From the NCBI RefSeq assembly GCF_011046735.1, contig NZ_CP049258.1, positions 2,002,001 through 2,066,000 of the forward strand: a stretch of DNA of 64,000 bases, in the 5' to 3' direction. The stretch's first letter is position 1. Each line of letters begins with the position of its first letter. This DNA comes from Nordella sp. HKS 07 (GTDB lineage Bacteria > Pseudomonadota > Alphaproteobacteria > Rhizobiales > Aestuariivirgaceae). The position numbers and the translations under genes are program-made. Below the pieces are notes generated by a model. The model saw only the letters and a program-made list of their open reading frames with translations. It made no database searches and had not been told where the DNA came from. Below are positions 25,219-34,605 of the stretch, piece by piece.

Positions 25219-25842
25219 ATGCGTCGAGCCGCCATCTACCTGCGCGTCAGCACCGACAAGCAGACCACCGAGAACCAAGAGCGCGAACTGCGGGACGTCG
25301 CGGCCCATTCGGGCTGGGACATCGTAGCCACATATCGCGATGAGGGCATCTCGGGCGCGAAGTCGCGCTCCGCACGGCCGGGCTTCGACGCCCTCTGTAA
25401 GGACGCCACGCGCCGCAAGTTCGACGTCATCATGGCCTGGTCCGTCGATCGGCTGGGCCGCTCGCTGCAGGACCTCGTCGCCTTCCTCGCGGACATCGCT
25501 GTGGCGAGGGTGGACCTGTACCTGCAGCAGCAGGGTCTCGATACGACCACTCCGGCGGGGCGGGCGCTATTCCAGATGTGTGGCGTGTTCGCGGAGTTCG
25601 AGCGCGCCATGATCCGCGAGCGCATTCGGGCGGGGCTCGCTCGGGCAAAGGCGAAGGGCGTGAAGCTGGGGCGCAAACCGATTGAGCCGAGCAAGGAACG
25701 CGCGATCGTGCGACTCCTGCAAACAGACGGCATCCGGAAGGTCGCGCGTAAGGTGGGCGTGGGCGTTGGCACGGTTCAGCGTATCGCCCGCGAGCTTCGC
25801 GCGCCGCAGAAGGACTCGGTCCCGCTTTCGCTTCGGGGCTAG
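25219..25842 (+). CDS. Serine recombinase (resolvase/invertase family)
   Basis: A 207-residue site-specific recombinase. The catalytic serine is in AIYLRVSTDKQTTENQ (about residue 10). The arginine region is AWSVDRLGRSLQDLVAFLAD, helix E is FAEFERAMIRERIRAGL, and the C-terminal helix-turn-helix is GIRKVARKVGVGVGTVQRIA. The start at 25219 gives the standard family N-terminus MRRAAIYLRVS. Copies of the 37-base hairpin element lie about 200 bases before and 38 bases after the gene. A similar C-terminus survives as a fragment at 40758-40895. Confidence 0.92.
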   Translation: MRRAAIYLRVSTDKQTTENQERELRDVAAHSGWDIVATYRDEGISGAKSRSARPGFDALCKDATRRKFDVIMAWSVDRLGRSLQDLVAFLADIAVARVDLYLQQQGLDTTTPAGRALFQMCGVFAEFERAMIRERIRAGLARAKAKGVKLGRKPIEPSKERAIVRLLQTDGIRKVARKVGVGVGTVQRIARELRAPQKDSVPLSLRG

Positions 25843-25879
25843 GTGCAATTCTGCTGGCCGAGTCATATCGCAATCTATG

Positions 25880-25916
25880 ATATGGTCGACGTACAAAGTA
25901 CGTCAGCCATATCGCA
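25880..25916. repeat. 37-base hairpin element, copy 2
   Basis: Starts ATATGG, core TCGACGTACAAAGTACGTC, then AGCCATATCGCA. The GACGTAC/GTACGTC stem is perfect. Its right arm reads CCATATC, a full mirror of the left arm GATATGG, in place of CCATACAGGC. It lies 38 bases after the serine recombinase stop. Confidence 0.65.
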
Positions 25917-26015
25917 GTTCGCTTCGCTGAGGCGCGCTTCGCACTTTCAGGCTCGGTTCGCGTCCTCAGTAGTTAGTTTCGTATACCCCTAAACTTGGTG
26001 GCGTGGCGCGACGCC

Positions 26016-26092
26016 CATGTCCGCCTTGCTCACAAAGCGGCCGAGTCGTGCGGCAGCGCAAAATATCGCGAAGGGCCAGGAGCGGTCATCAC
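26016..26092. repeat. Fragment of a dispersed Rhizobiales-type intergenic repeat
   Basis: Carries the tail of the family (CATGTCCGC, AAAGCGGCCGAG, GCAGCGCAAAATATCGCG, AAGGGCCA). The other copies in the window are at 28861-28978, 34308-34430, 35490-35591 and 40427-40498. It lies downstream of the arylsulfatase gene. Confidence 0.55.
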
Positions 26093-26137
26093 AGATCATC
26101 GCCAGCCTATCCGCTTAGCCATGTGTTTTTCACAGTT

Positions 26138-28666
26138 TCAGTCGGCTGCCTTCTTCATCTCCGCTTCCAGCTTGGCTTTGTCGGCATCACTCAGCTGCGG
26201 CCGGTCAACCACCAGCTTGAGGCTGTCAATCGTGCCAGTGAAAGCGAACGGCACATGGTACACTTTGTCGTTCACTGGCGTGCCGGTATCCGAGCCGATG
26301 TCCATATTCTCATCCCAGGCAAGGATCGTTGCCAGGGTATGTTCGATTTTCTGCGCCGCCGCCACCTTGCCGTCCACCGTCATTATGCCCGTGCCTGACT
26401 GGCCTAGGCCGCTTACGCTGTTGAACGCAAGCGTGCCGAAGCCAAGCCCGTCATACTTGAAGTCAAACACGAGTGTGTGCTTACCGGCACTCAACGCGTC
26501 GGGAGCTTCCCAAACTACATTCTTCAACCCGAGAAGATTCCAGTCGAAAGTGGGTTTCCCCTTGTTGATATAGAAACCATAGCCCGCGAAGCGTCCACCT
26601 TGGGTGATGATCATCCCGTCGCCGCCACCTTCTGGCACCGTCACATCGGCAATGAAAGTATAGGAAGAGTTCAGGATAGTCGGCGCCACCCCGTTCGAGA
26701 TGCCAGTCATCTTTCCAGGAAATTCGAACTCCGTTCGACCAGCAGTGGCACTCGGACGCGGTGTGACAACACGTGTTGCCACCGAGGCATCCAACGGCAG
26801 GACGTTATATCTCTGAGCCTCCTGCCAGAAAAGGCCCTGAAGCTCCTTAAGCTTCTCCGGGTTCTTAGCAGCAAGATCATTAGTCTGGGTCCAGTCATTG
26901 TTGATGTCATAGAGCTCCCATACCGCATTGTTGGCGGGATCCGAGTCCACATTGCCGAATGTAACCCAGGCCGGACGCTTGACCTTGGTCGTTGCCATCC
27001 ATCCCTCATGATAGAGACCGAACTCGCCCATCATCTCGAAATACTGGGTGCGATGATGGGATGGTTCATCCTTGTTGGCCGCATTGAAAGTGTAGACGAG
27101 GCTTGTCCCCTCCATCAGGCTCTGCGCGATGCCATCAACCACCGAAGGTTCGCGAATACCCGCTGCTTCGAGGATAGTCGGCGCAATGTCGATCACATGG
27201 GCGAACTGGGTGCGGAGGCCGCCCTTGTCGGCAATAACCTTGGGCCAGGCGATGGCCATACCCTGCTTTGTGCCGCCGAAGTAACCCGCGATCTGCTTGG
27301 TCCACTTGAACGGCGTGTCAAAGGCCCACGTCCAGCCGACAGCCATGTGGTTATAGGTGTATTCTGTCCCCCAGATGTCATAGAAATACTTAAGCTGATC
27401 CGCAACCGACACATCAACTCCGTTGAATTGCGCCACCTCGTTAGGAGTGCCCACGAGTGTTCCCTCTGCAGAAGAACCGTTGTCGCCCGAGATATAGATG
27501 ATCAGGGTATTGTCGAGCTTCCCCATGTCTTCGACCGCCTGGATCACCCGGCCGATCTCGTGATCGGTATAGGCGAGATAGGCGCCATAGACATCAGCTT
27601 GGCGGATGAACATCTTCTTCTCGTCCGCCGAAAGTTGGTCCCAATTCTTCAAGAGGTCCGAGGGCCAGGGAGTGAGTTCGGCGTTCTGTGGAATGACGCC
27701 GAGCCTCTTCTGGTTAGCGTAGATGGTATCGCGAAGCTTGTTCCAGCCATCGTCGAATAGGTGCATGGCGCTGATCTTGTCCACCCATTCCTTGGTCGGA
27801 TGATGAGGCGCATGGGTACCGCCTGGGGCGTAATAGACGAGCCAGGGCTGCTGTGGCGCAATCGTGTTGAGCTGCTGCATGTAGCCGATGGCCTCGTCAG
27901 CCATCGCCGTGATCAGATTATAGCCCTTCTGCGTCTCGAACGGGTAAATCTGAGTCGTGTTGCGGAAGAGATTTCCCGGCGTCCACTGGCTCGTGTCGCC
28001 GCCGTTGAAGCCGTAGAAGTAGTCGAAGCCCATACCGGTAGGCCACTGGTCGAAGGGTCCGGCCATGCTGATCGTATAAGACGGCGTGTTGTGGTTCTTG
28101 CCGAACCACGACGTGGCATAGCCGTTGTCCTTCAAGATCGTGCCAATAGTAGCCTTGTCCTTAGTGATGACACTATCATAGCCGGGATAGCCCGTCGCCT
28201 GCTCTGCGATCACGCCGAACCCGGCCGAATGATGGTTGCGCCCTGTTATGAGTGCCGCCCGTGTGGGCGAGCAAAGCGCCGTAGAATGCATATTGGTGTA
28301 GCGCAGGCCCATTTGGGCGATCCGATCGAGCGCCGGCGTGGGGATCACACCGCCGAAGGTCGATGGCGCCCCGAAACCCACATCATCGGTGATGATCAGC
28401 AATACGTTGGGTGCGCCTTCAGGTGGCGCTATGCGCGGCTGCCAAAAGGGTTTCGACTGCAGTGCGTTGCGATCGATCTTACCTCCGAATGGCATAGCGG
28501 GCGCGGGCAGCTGCAATCCGTCGATTGCCCGTGTCGCGGCTGGCGATCCCGCCGGAGCGTTGGATTGCTGTGCGACCGACATCCCCGGAAGTGCTAGGCT
28601 AATTCCAGTCACAGCAATAAATGTGCAGACCATCCTTCCGATGGCTGCGCCGAAACAGAACGTCAT
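26138..28666 (-). CDS. Arylsulfatase, formylglycine-dependent, exported
   Basis: An enzyme of 842 residues that hydrolyses sulfate esters. The signal peptide is within residues 1-33, ending SVAQQ. The metal site NVLLIITDDVGFG is followed by the sulfatase signature CSPTRAALITGR (about residue 133), whose cysteine is converted to formylglycine. Further family marks are TIGTILKDNGYATSWFGKNH and IIYISGDNGSSAEG. The C-terminal 200 residues form an added beta-rich domain. The start at 28666 has GGGAGG six bases upstream; the ATG 21 bases earlier lacks one. No formylglycine-generating enzyme gene is nearby. Confidence 0.93.
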   Translation of the reverse strand: MTFCFGAAIGRMVCTFIAVTGISLALPGMSVAQQSNAPAGSPAATRAIDGLQLPAPAMPFGGKIDRNALQSKPFWQPRIAPPEGAPNVLLIITDDVGFGAPSTFGGVIPTPALDRIAQMGLRYTNMHSTALCSPTRAALITGRNHHSAGFGVIAEQATGYPGYDSVITKDKATIGTILKDNGYATSWFGKNHNTPSYTISMAGPFDQWPTGMGFDYFYGFNGGDTSQWTPGNLFRNTTQIYPFETQKGYNLITAMADEAIGYMQQLNTIAPQQPWLVYYAPGGTHAPHHPTKEWVDKISAMHLFDDGWNKLRDTIYANQKRLGVIPQNAELTPWPSDLLKNWDQLSADEKKMFIRQADVYGAYLAYTDHEIGRVIQAVEDMGKLDNTLIIYISGDNGSSAEGTLVGTPNEVAQFNGVDVSVADQLKYFYDIWGTEYTYNHMAVGWTWAFDTPFKWTKQIAGYFGGTKQGMAIAWPKVIADKGGLRTQFAHVIDIAPTILEAAGIREPSVVDGIAQSLMEGTSLVYTFNAANKDEPSHHRTQYFEMMGEFGLYHEGWMATTKVKRPAWVTFGNVDSDPANNAVWELYDINNDWTQTNDLAAKNPEKLKELQGLFWQEAQRYNVLPLDASVATRVVTPRPSATAGRTEFEFPGKMTGISNGVAPTILNSSYTFIADVTVPEGGGDGMIITQGGRFAGYGFYINKGKPTFDWNLLGLKNVVWEAPDALSAGKHTLVFDFKYDGLGFGTLAFNSVSGLGQSGTGIMTVDGKVAAAQKIEHTLATILAWDENMDIGSDTGTPVNDKVYHVPFAFTGTIDSLKLVVDRPQLSDADKAKLEAEMKKAAD

Positions 28667-28860
28667 GGCTTGCCTCCCTGCCGTCACAAATACACGTCTA
28701 TCTGATACTCGACGAGTGCCTCGGGCCTAAAACCTGCGCTGGTATCAATTTATTGGCAAGCGAATTGCTGCCGCAGGCTGTCCGTGGGGCCTTGGTGATA
28801 GTGCAGGATGCATATGCATCCTTTGTCAAAGCCAGCGTTAAATGGGTGGACGGTATTTCC

Positions 28861-28978
28861 GCTTTGGGTCATTCGCTTCCGGGTCGAGCCAGCAGCAAGT
28901 CGGGCCATGTCCGCTATGCCTCGATAGCGGCTAAATTCCGCAGCGCAGCGAGATGACGCAGTGGGCCATTTTCGGACC
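28861..28978. repeat. Dispersed intergenic repeat, copy
   Basis: Starts GGGTCATTCGCTTCCGGG and runs through TCGAGCCAGCAGCAAGT, CCATGTCCGCTATGCC and GATGACGCAGTGGGCCA. The same module occurs at least three more times in the window with 70-90 percent apparent identity. This family is widespread between genes in Bradyrhizobium-like genomes. It lies between the divergent arylsulfatase and cyclase genes. Confidence 0.75.
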
Positions 28979-29054
28979 TTCGAGGCATCCTAACAAGGGC
29001 TCGCGCGCGCCGCTCCATAGGCTAAGATGCCTCCAACTGGCAGGAGGTCTGTCC

Positions 29055-30827
29055 TTGCAGGAAGGGCAACGTAGGCTGGCGGCGATCTTGGCTGCCGATG
29101 TGGCGGGTTACTCGCGCCTAATGGCGGCTGACGAGTCGGGCACGCTGGGACGACTCAGGCGGCTCCGAGCGGAGGTATTCGAGCCAAAGATCGCCCAGTT
29201 CTACGGGCGCATCGTCGGGTCCGCGGGCGACAGCCTGCTGATCGAGTTCGCGAGCGCGGTCAATGCGGTGCAGTGCGCTGTTGAGGTGCAGCGTGAGTTG
29301 GTCGGTCAGAACGCCAGTCTACCGGAAGACAGGCGTATGGCGTTCCGCGTAGGTGTGAACCTTGGCGACGTGATCGCCGAGGACAACACGATCCACGGAG
29401 ACGGCGTTAACATCGCGGCGCGACTGGAAAAGCTCGCGGAGCCAGGCGGTGTCTGCATCGGTCACGCCATCTACGATCAAGTGAAGGGCAAACTTGCTTA
29501 CGCCTATGATGACCTCGGCGAGCAACGGGTGCACAACATTGCGGAGCCGGTGCGCGCCTATCGTGTGAAGCCCCCCAATGCATCCGTCAACAGCTTATCC
29601 GCGTCGTCGGCTAGGGATGCGCGACCGCTTCCCGACCGGCCATCGATCGCCGTCCTGCCCTTCCAAAACATGAGCGGTGATGTTGAGCAGGAGTATTTCG
29701 CCGATGGCATGGTGGAAGAGATCATCACGGCGCTCTCGCGAATGCGTTCGCTGTTTGTGATCGCGCGTAATTCCAGCTTTGCTTATAAGGGTAGAAGCCT
29801 GGACATTAAACAGGTTGGACGCGAGCTCGGTGTGCGTTATTTGCTCGAAGGCAGTGTCCGCAAATCCGGCAACCGTGTGCGCATCACGGGCCAACTCATC
29901 GATGCTGGCACCGGCGCTCATTTATGGGCGGAACGGTTCGACGGTCGGCTAGAAGACATCTTCGATTTGCAGGATCAAATAACGGGGAGAGTTGTCGGAG
30001 CCATCGCGCCCAGGTTGGAGCGAGCCGAAATAGAGCGGGCTGCGCGTAAGCCGACTGAAAATCTTGACGCCTACGACTATTTTCTGCGCGGCATGGCCGC
30101 CTTTCATCTGTGGAACAATGAAGCGAACAACGAGGCGCTGCGATTGTTCTACAAGGCTATCGAACTCGACCCCAATTTTGCTGCGGCCTATGGCATGGCG
30201 GCGCGCAGCTACTCACAGCGCAAATCGGGTGGCTGGATGACCGATCGCGCGTATGAGGTCGCTGAGACGGCTCGGCTCGGACAGCGAGTGGGAGAAATCG
30301 GTGGGGACGATGCGTCGGCTCTCTGTTCGGCCGGGGCAGCCCTCGGGTTTGTCGTGGGCGACCTCGACGGCGCCGCCGCCCATATCGAAAAGGCTCTCGT
30401 CCTCAATCCGAACCTGGCGTGGGTATGGCTATCCAGCGCCTTGGTCAGGGTGTGGCTCGGCGAACCGGAGGTCGCGATTGAGCACGCCACCCATGCCATG
30501 CGTCTCAGTCCGCAAGATGCTCAAGTTTTCGTCATGCAGTTCGCCATCGGGCTGGCTCATTTCTTCGCTGGCCGCTACAGCGAGGCATTGACCTGGGCGG
30601 AAATGGCAAGACGAGCGCAACCAGTCCATGCCCCGTCAAACGCATTGGCGGCGGCCAGCGGCGCACTCGCCGGAAACCGCGCAGTAGCAGACGTCGCCAT
30701 GGCACGCCTGCGTCAACTCATGCCCGAACTCCGCATGTCCAATCTGAAGGACTTCATTCCAATTCGGCAATCGGAGCATTTCGATCGGTGGGCAGGCGCT
30801 ATACGGCAAGCCGGGCTGCCGGAATAG
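29055..30827 (+). CDS. Class III adenylate/guanylate cyclase with TolB-like and TPR regions
   Basis: A protein of about 590 residues. The N-terminal cyclase domain runs from LAAILAADVAGYSRLM through GSAGDSLLIEF to VGVNLGDVIAEDNTIHGDGV. A TolB-like segment starts RPSIAVLPFQNMSGD (about residue 193), and tetratricopeptide repeats follow to the end (AIELDPNFAAAYG, ALVLNPNLAWVW). A TTG start at 29055 is chosen because CAGGAGG stands seven bases before it; the in-frame ATG at 28953 lies inside a dispersed repeat. It makes a cyclic nucleotide. The C-terminal part is probably regulatory. Confidence 0.87.
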   Translation: MQEGQRRLAAILAADVAGYSRLMAADESGTLGRLRRLRAEVFEPKIAQFYGRIVGSAGDSLLIEFASAVNAVQCAVEVQRELVGQNASLPEDRRMAFRVGVNLGDVIAEDNTIHGDGVNIAARLEKLAEPGGVCIGHAIYDQVKGKLAYAYDDLGEQRVHNIAEPVRAYRVKPPNASVNSLSASSARDARPLPDRPSIAVLPFQNMSGDVEQEYFADGMVEEIITALSRMRSLFVIARNSSFAYKGRSLDIKQVGRELGVRYLLEGSVRKSGNRVRITGQLIDAGTGAHLWAERFDGRLEDIFDLQDQITGRVVGAIAPRLERAEIERAARKPTENLDAYDYFLRGMAAFHLWNNEANNEALRLFYKAIELDPNFAAAYGMAARSYSQRKSGGWMTDRAYEVAETARLGQRVGEIGGDDASALCSAGAALGFVVGDLDGAAAHIEKALVLNPNLAWVWLSSALVRVWLGEPEVAIEHATHAMRLSPQDAQVFVMQFAIGLAHFFAGRYSEALTWAEMARRAQPVHAPSNALAAASGALAGNRAVADVAMARLRQLMPELRMSNLKDFIPIRQSEHFDRWAGAIRQAGLPE

Positions 30828-31021
30828 TGGCCTTAGAAACACAGCGCTGTCGGGAAGAAGTTCGGTGCCTCGCTGACATCCCTTGGCTCCGATCGACGTC
30901 CGTTCTGGGTCATTGGCGACTTGGTCCTTGCCCGACGAAATTTACTCGATGTTTGCTGTGCTCCGTTTGCGACGGCCGGCCGCAATCAACGCTTCGGGAC
31001 GTCACTCAGGGGCAGCGCATG

Positions 31022-31459
31022 TCATTGCGGTAAACGCCCTCCAGGGGTCATCTTGTCCACGACATCGGGAAGCATTGAGGCCAAGCGCGAAAGCAAATCC
31101 GCGCGGCTCAAGCCGGTTTGTTTAGCGAGACTGTCGATGAGGTCTGGCCCTAACGCGCGTTCCACTTCCGAATCATTGATCGGCTTGTTGGCTCCGGTTG
31201 CCACCCATGAATCTGCAGTTGCACCCTGGCCGTTCTGCCGGAAGCGGTCGACCAGCTCACCAAGACCACTATTCATATCGGTGCCTGTCGCGCTGCCACC
31301 AAGAGATTTCCGCGCGCCTTCCAAGATTCCACCGAGGGGGCTATTGGGGTCAGATATTCCGAGACCCTTTACAAATTCCCCGATCTTGTCGCGATTTTGA
31401 TATCCCGCGATGGCGACCAGCCCCAAAAGAGCCCCGAGCGAAGGCATTCCTCTAGCCAT
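31022..31459 (-). CDS. YidB family protein (DUF937)
   Basis: A 145-residue protein with the YidB/DUF937 pattern: GALLGLVAIAGYQNRDKI, the glycine-rich NSPLGGILEGARKSLGG, LVDRFRQNGQGATADSWVA, and the ending LIDSLAKQTGLSRADLLS. The family is widespread and its biochemical role is not established. It is divergent from the GlsB-like gene 90 bases away, and both may respond to stress. That is inference from neighbours. Confidence 0.85.
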   Translation of the reverse strand: MARGMPSLGALLGLVAIAGYQNRDKIGEFVKGLGISDPNSPLGGILEGARKSLGGSATGTDMNSGLGELVDRFRQNGQGATADSWVATGANKPINDSEVERALGPDLIDSLAKQTGLSRADLLSRLASMLPDVVDKMTPGGRLPQ

Positions 31460-31548
31460 TTTCCTCTCCTATTTTTCGTAGTACCATCGGGTTCCAGCAT
31501 AGCACTTTCGAAGTGCTGCAGGATAACTGCGACACAGGGGAGACGCCC

Positions 31549-31806
31549 ATGAGTATTATCTGGACAATCATCATCGGATTCCTTGCAGGGGTAATTGCCA
31601 AATTCCTGATGCCTGGCCCGAATGAACCGTCCGGGTTTATACTGACGGCAATCCTGGGTATTGTCGGGGCGTTCGTTGCGAGCTACATGGGCCAGGTCCT
31701 GGGAATATATGGCCCGGGCGAAGGCGCCGGCCTTATTGGAGCCGTCGTCGGAGCTGTCATCGTGCTCGCTGTCTGGGCGATGATTGCGAAGAACAGGGCG
31801 GTCTGA
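31549..31806 (+). CDS. GlsB/YeaQ/YmgE family stress-response membrane protein
   Basis: An 85-residue membrane protein with three hydrophobic segments: IIWTIIIGFLAGVIAKFLMP; FILTAILGIVGAFVASYMGQ; and LIGAVVGAVIVLAVWAMIA. The first glycine-containing helix and the PGP loop are typical of the transglycosylase-associated (GlsB) family. The start at 31549 follows GGGGAGA. The molecular role of the family is not firmly known. Confidence 0.88.
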   Translation: MSIIWTIIIGFLAGVIAKFLMPGPNEPSGFILTAILGIVGAFVASYMGQVLGIYGPGEGAGLIGAVVGAVIVLAVWAMIAKNRAV

Positions 31807-32392
31807 AAGACTGGCCTATATTGGCCTGCCCAAGAACTGTCCCCGCACGGACTCTGATTTGGCTTATCCGAGCGGCGGGGGTATGGCTTCAGGGACATAC
31901 CCAATTCGACTGAGCCTGGGACAGTGGGTGTCGCAGCGACGTACCCGACTCACGACTCGCTTTGCATCATTTCTCGTTTCGGAGCGAGGCATCGCGCAGC
32001 CTCGCCACCTTTAAGCGCTCCGCCGTGTCTTGCAGTTGCCGCTGCCGTTGAAGTCTACTAGACACCGAGGTTCGCCAATAGTTACCCCTTTGGCTCATTG
32101 ATTTGGCGAACGCGGCATGTCTGGTTCGGACCAGAAGCAGACCTGAGTGACTTGCCATTGGGACCGCCACCGGCGCTCATTGTTGCGGAAGCGGCTTGGC
32201 CCAGCATTTTGGCGCCCAACCGCCTCAAATTCAGCCAGGCACAACGCTGGCTAGGCGGAAGGCCTAGCGTGCCGGCAACCTTCCACTATACAATGACGGC
32301 GCGGTGCAAGCGCAAATGGGCTGTTATGACGGTCAAAACTAAGTCTCTCGACAAAACCGAGATTGTCCAAATCTTCTCCGGCGGGGCACCAA
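31807..32392. other. Intergenic region between convergent genes, no gene supported
   Basis: About 585 bases. A 118-codon open frame at 32098-32451 has no recognisable family and overlaps the cyclase end, so it is not called. GTCTGGTTCGGACCAGAAGC near 32120 resembles a piece of the dispersed intergenic repeat family. No terminator was clearly seen. Confidence 0.4.
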
Positions 32393-34129
32393 CTATTCGA
32401 GACCTGCTCGGCGCAGACCTTCGATGTACTTGGCGCGGTCGTCAGGTCTGATCAACGGGTGATATTTTTCCACCCAGTCAATACTTAAATTCGGCTGTAG
32501 TCGCTTGCATTGCACCAGACCTATGCGCGCCTGCTCCAAGTCATCTGCGAGACCGGCAGCCGCGGTGAAAGTGCGCCAAGCTGTGCAAAAATCGGGTCGA
32601 ATTTGAATCGCTCGACGTTCTGCAGTCACAGCGTCTCCGTAACGCCCAGCGACAAAATGGCAAAGGCCCTCGATGGAGAGACTCGCGGCTTGCGTATAGT
32701 CGCGGGGGCTCAGTCGTCGTGCAAGTTCGAGTTGATGGACGCCATCTTCTGCAAGCCCCGCGTAACCATACGCACACGCCAAGATTGTTCGGGCAAACGC
32801 AAAATTGGGGTTGCGTTGCAACGCCTCATTCAGTTCTTCAACTGCCGGCCCCAGTCGCCTCGAAAATGCATAAACGTATCCGGCCGCAAAGTGGGCCCAT
32901 GGGTCATCGGGATCGAGGTCAATAGCCCGTTGTGCAAGAGTAAGGGCATCAAATATGCCTTGCTCAAATTCCAGTTTTCCTGACGCTACGCGGGTTGCGA
33001 ATGCCCATGCAAGTAGACTGCGTGCGCGTGCATAGCCTGGATCGAGCTCGATGGCCCGCTTTAGGAGGTTGATGCCGGTGTCTTCGTCTTGGATGACCCA
33101 GGTCCAAATATAGGGCATTGCCCGCACCAAACAGCCCCATGCATCGAGGCTTTCCGGTGACTTGCTCCGCAAACGGAGGCTTTCGGCAGCATAGAGCTGC
33201 GGCTCGATGGCTGCGACGACGCTGGCCGTGATTTCATCTTGCAGTGCAAAGATTTCTGCAGTCGGGCGGTCGTAGCGCTCAGCCCAGATATGGTTACCAC
33301 TCGTCGCATCGATCAACTGACCGGTCACCCGCAGCCGATCGCCTCCTTTACGTACGCTGCCTTCGAGCACATAACGCACCCCCAGTTCCCGTGCTATTTG
33401 ACGGATATCCGGGGATTTGCCCTTGTATGCGAAGCTCGAGTTGCGCGCGATGACGAAGAAGCCCCGAAGTTTCGATATTGCGGTGATAATATCTTCTGCT
33501 ATTCCGTCGCCGAAGTACTCCTGCTCCGGATCACCGCTCATATTCTGAAAGGGCAACACCGCGATTGATGGTCTGTCTGGCAGTGCCAACCTTTCCTTCA
33601 TCGGCCTGTTGGCCCTGCCATTTACCAGTTGGTAGACGTGTACTGGCTGAGCGATGTTCTTGAGTTCTTGTTTTCCGATATCTTCGAACTGGACGTCGAG
33701 CCGGTTACCGATCTGGTCACGGACCACTGAAGATACTGCGATACCTCCCGGTGGTGCCGTGCTTTCAAGCCTCGTGGCTACATTCACTCCGTCTCCGAAA
33801 ATGTCGTCGCCCTCAGCAATTACGTCTCCAAGGTTTACCCCAATTCGAAACAGGATATGCCGCTCCTCAGGCCCTTCCGCATTATTCGTCGCCATCGACG
33901 ATTGAATTTCGACCGCGCATGCGACAGCATTTACGACGCTTGGAAACTCTGCCAACACCCCGTCGCCGGTAGCCTTGAATATTCGCCCCTTGTGTTCGGC
34001 AATCTTGGGGTCGATCAGCTCCGCGCGGACAGCCTTGAGTGCCGCCAAAGTACCAGCTTCATCCTGCCCCATAAGCCGGCTGTAGCCGACCAAATCGGCA
34101 GCCAAGATTGCTGCGAGTCTTCGCTCCAT
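32393..34129 (-). CDS. Class III adenylate/guanylate cyclase with TolB-like and TPR regions, second copy
   Basis: A 578-residue protein with the same architecture as the cyclase at 29055-30827. The cyclase domain has RRLAAILAADLVGYSRLM, KATGDGVLAEF and VGVNLGDVIAEGDDIFGDGV. The TolB-like part starts RPSIAVLPFQNMSGDPEQEY. TPR motifs include AIELDPGYARARSLLAWAF and ALQRNPNFAFARTI. Identity to the other copy is high through the middle (FVIARNSSFAYKG in both). The two are paralogues about 1.6 kb apart on opposite strands. The start at 34129 has TCATGGAGCG context and no strong ribosome binding site. Confidence 0.87.
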   Translation of the reverse strand: MERRLAAILAADLVGYSRLMGQDEAGTLAALKAVRAELIDPKIAEHKGRIFKATGDGVLAEFPSVVNAVACAVEIQSSMATNNAEGPEERHILFRIGVNLGDVIAEGDDIFGDGVNVATRLESTAPPGGIAVSSVVRDQIGNRLDVQFEDIGKQELKNIAQPVHVYQLVNGRANRPMKERLALPDRPSIAVLPFQNMSGDPEQEYFGDGIAEDIITAISKLRGFFVIARNSSFAYKGKSPDIRQIARELGVRYVLEGSVRKGGDRLRVTGQLIDATSGNHIWAERYDRPTAEIFALQDEITASVVAAIEPQLYAAESLRLRSKSPESLDAWGCLVRAMPYIWTWVIQDEDTGINLLKRAIELDPGYARARSLLAWAFATRVASGKLEFEQGIFDALTLAQRAIDLDPDDPWAHFAAGYVYAFSRRLGPAVEELNEALQRNPNFAFARTILACAYGYAGLAEDGVHQLELARRLSPRDYTQAASLSIEGLCHFVAGRYGDAVTAERRAIQIRPDFCTAWRTFTAAAGLADDLEQARIGLVQCKRLQPNLSIDWVEKYHPLIRPDDRAKYIEGLRRAGLE

Positions 34130-34605
34130 GATCCCTGCCAGCCAAAGCCCCGAAGCATGCTATTACGGCTTGTCGAGAAACGCGAGTGCGGATTGCTGAG
34201 TTGGCCGCAGCCAATTCCGCGTACCTTGGTGTCGAAGTCATCTGGACATCTAATGTTTGAGTCCGCTTTACCTAACAACGCGGATGCTTGTGCGAGAGGT
34301 TCGCACTTCAGCTTTGGGTCACTCGCGACCGGGCCGAGCCAGCCGCAAGTCCGGCCTTGTCAGCTTTGCCCCGATAGCGACAATATTTCGGCAGCGCACC
34401 AAAGCGACGCGATGGGCCAATAAGCGACATCATTAAGAGTGTTCGGTGCGTCAAGAGTGCAGACAAAATGTCTGTACCTTTCATTGGGGTCCGAACTTGA
34501 TCTCCTCGGCCACCACCGCGTGGGGCATTGTGCGCGGGGAAGCCTAGGCGCTTGTTGACACAATTTGCGCTGGCGTGTCAGCCTGAGGCGAGGGCAGGAA
34601 AAAAC
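34130..34605. other. Intergenic region with one dispersed repeat
   Basis: No gene is supported. The repeat copy occupies 34308-34430. The remaining sequence, before the lyase-like gene, should hold the promoters of the minus-strand cyclase and of the lyase-like gene. No clear boxes were recognised. Confidence 0.45.
34308..34430. repeat. Dispersed intergenic repeat, copy
   Basis: Reads GGGTCACTCGCGACCGGG, CCGAGCCAGCCGCAAGTCC, GGCCTTGTCAGC, GCCCCGATAGCGACAA and then GCGACGCGATGGGCCAATAA. It is the closest relative of the copy at 35490, sharing a run of more than 60 bases with almost no differences. Confidence 0.8.

Noticed and set aside
32098-32451. 118-codon plus-strand frame
   Set aside because: It begins in a piece of a dispersed repeat, overlaps the cyclase gene end and matches no family.
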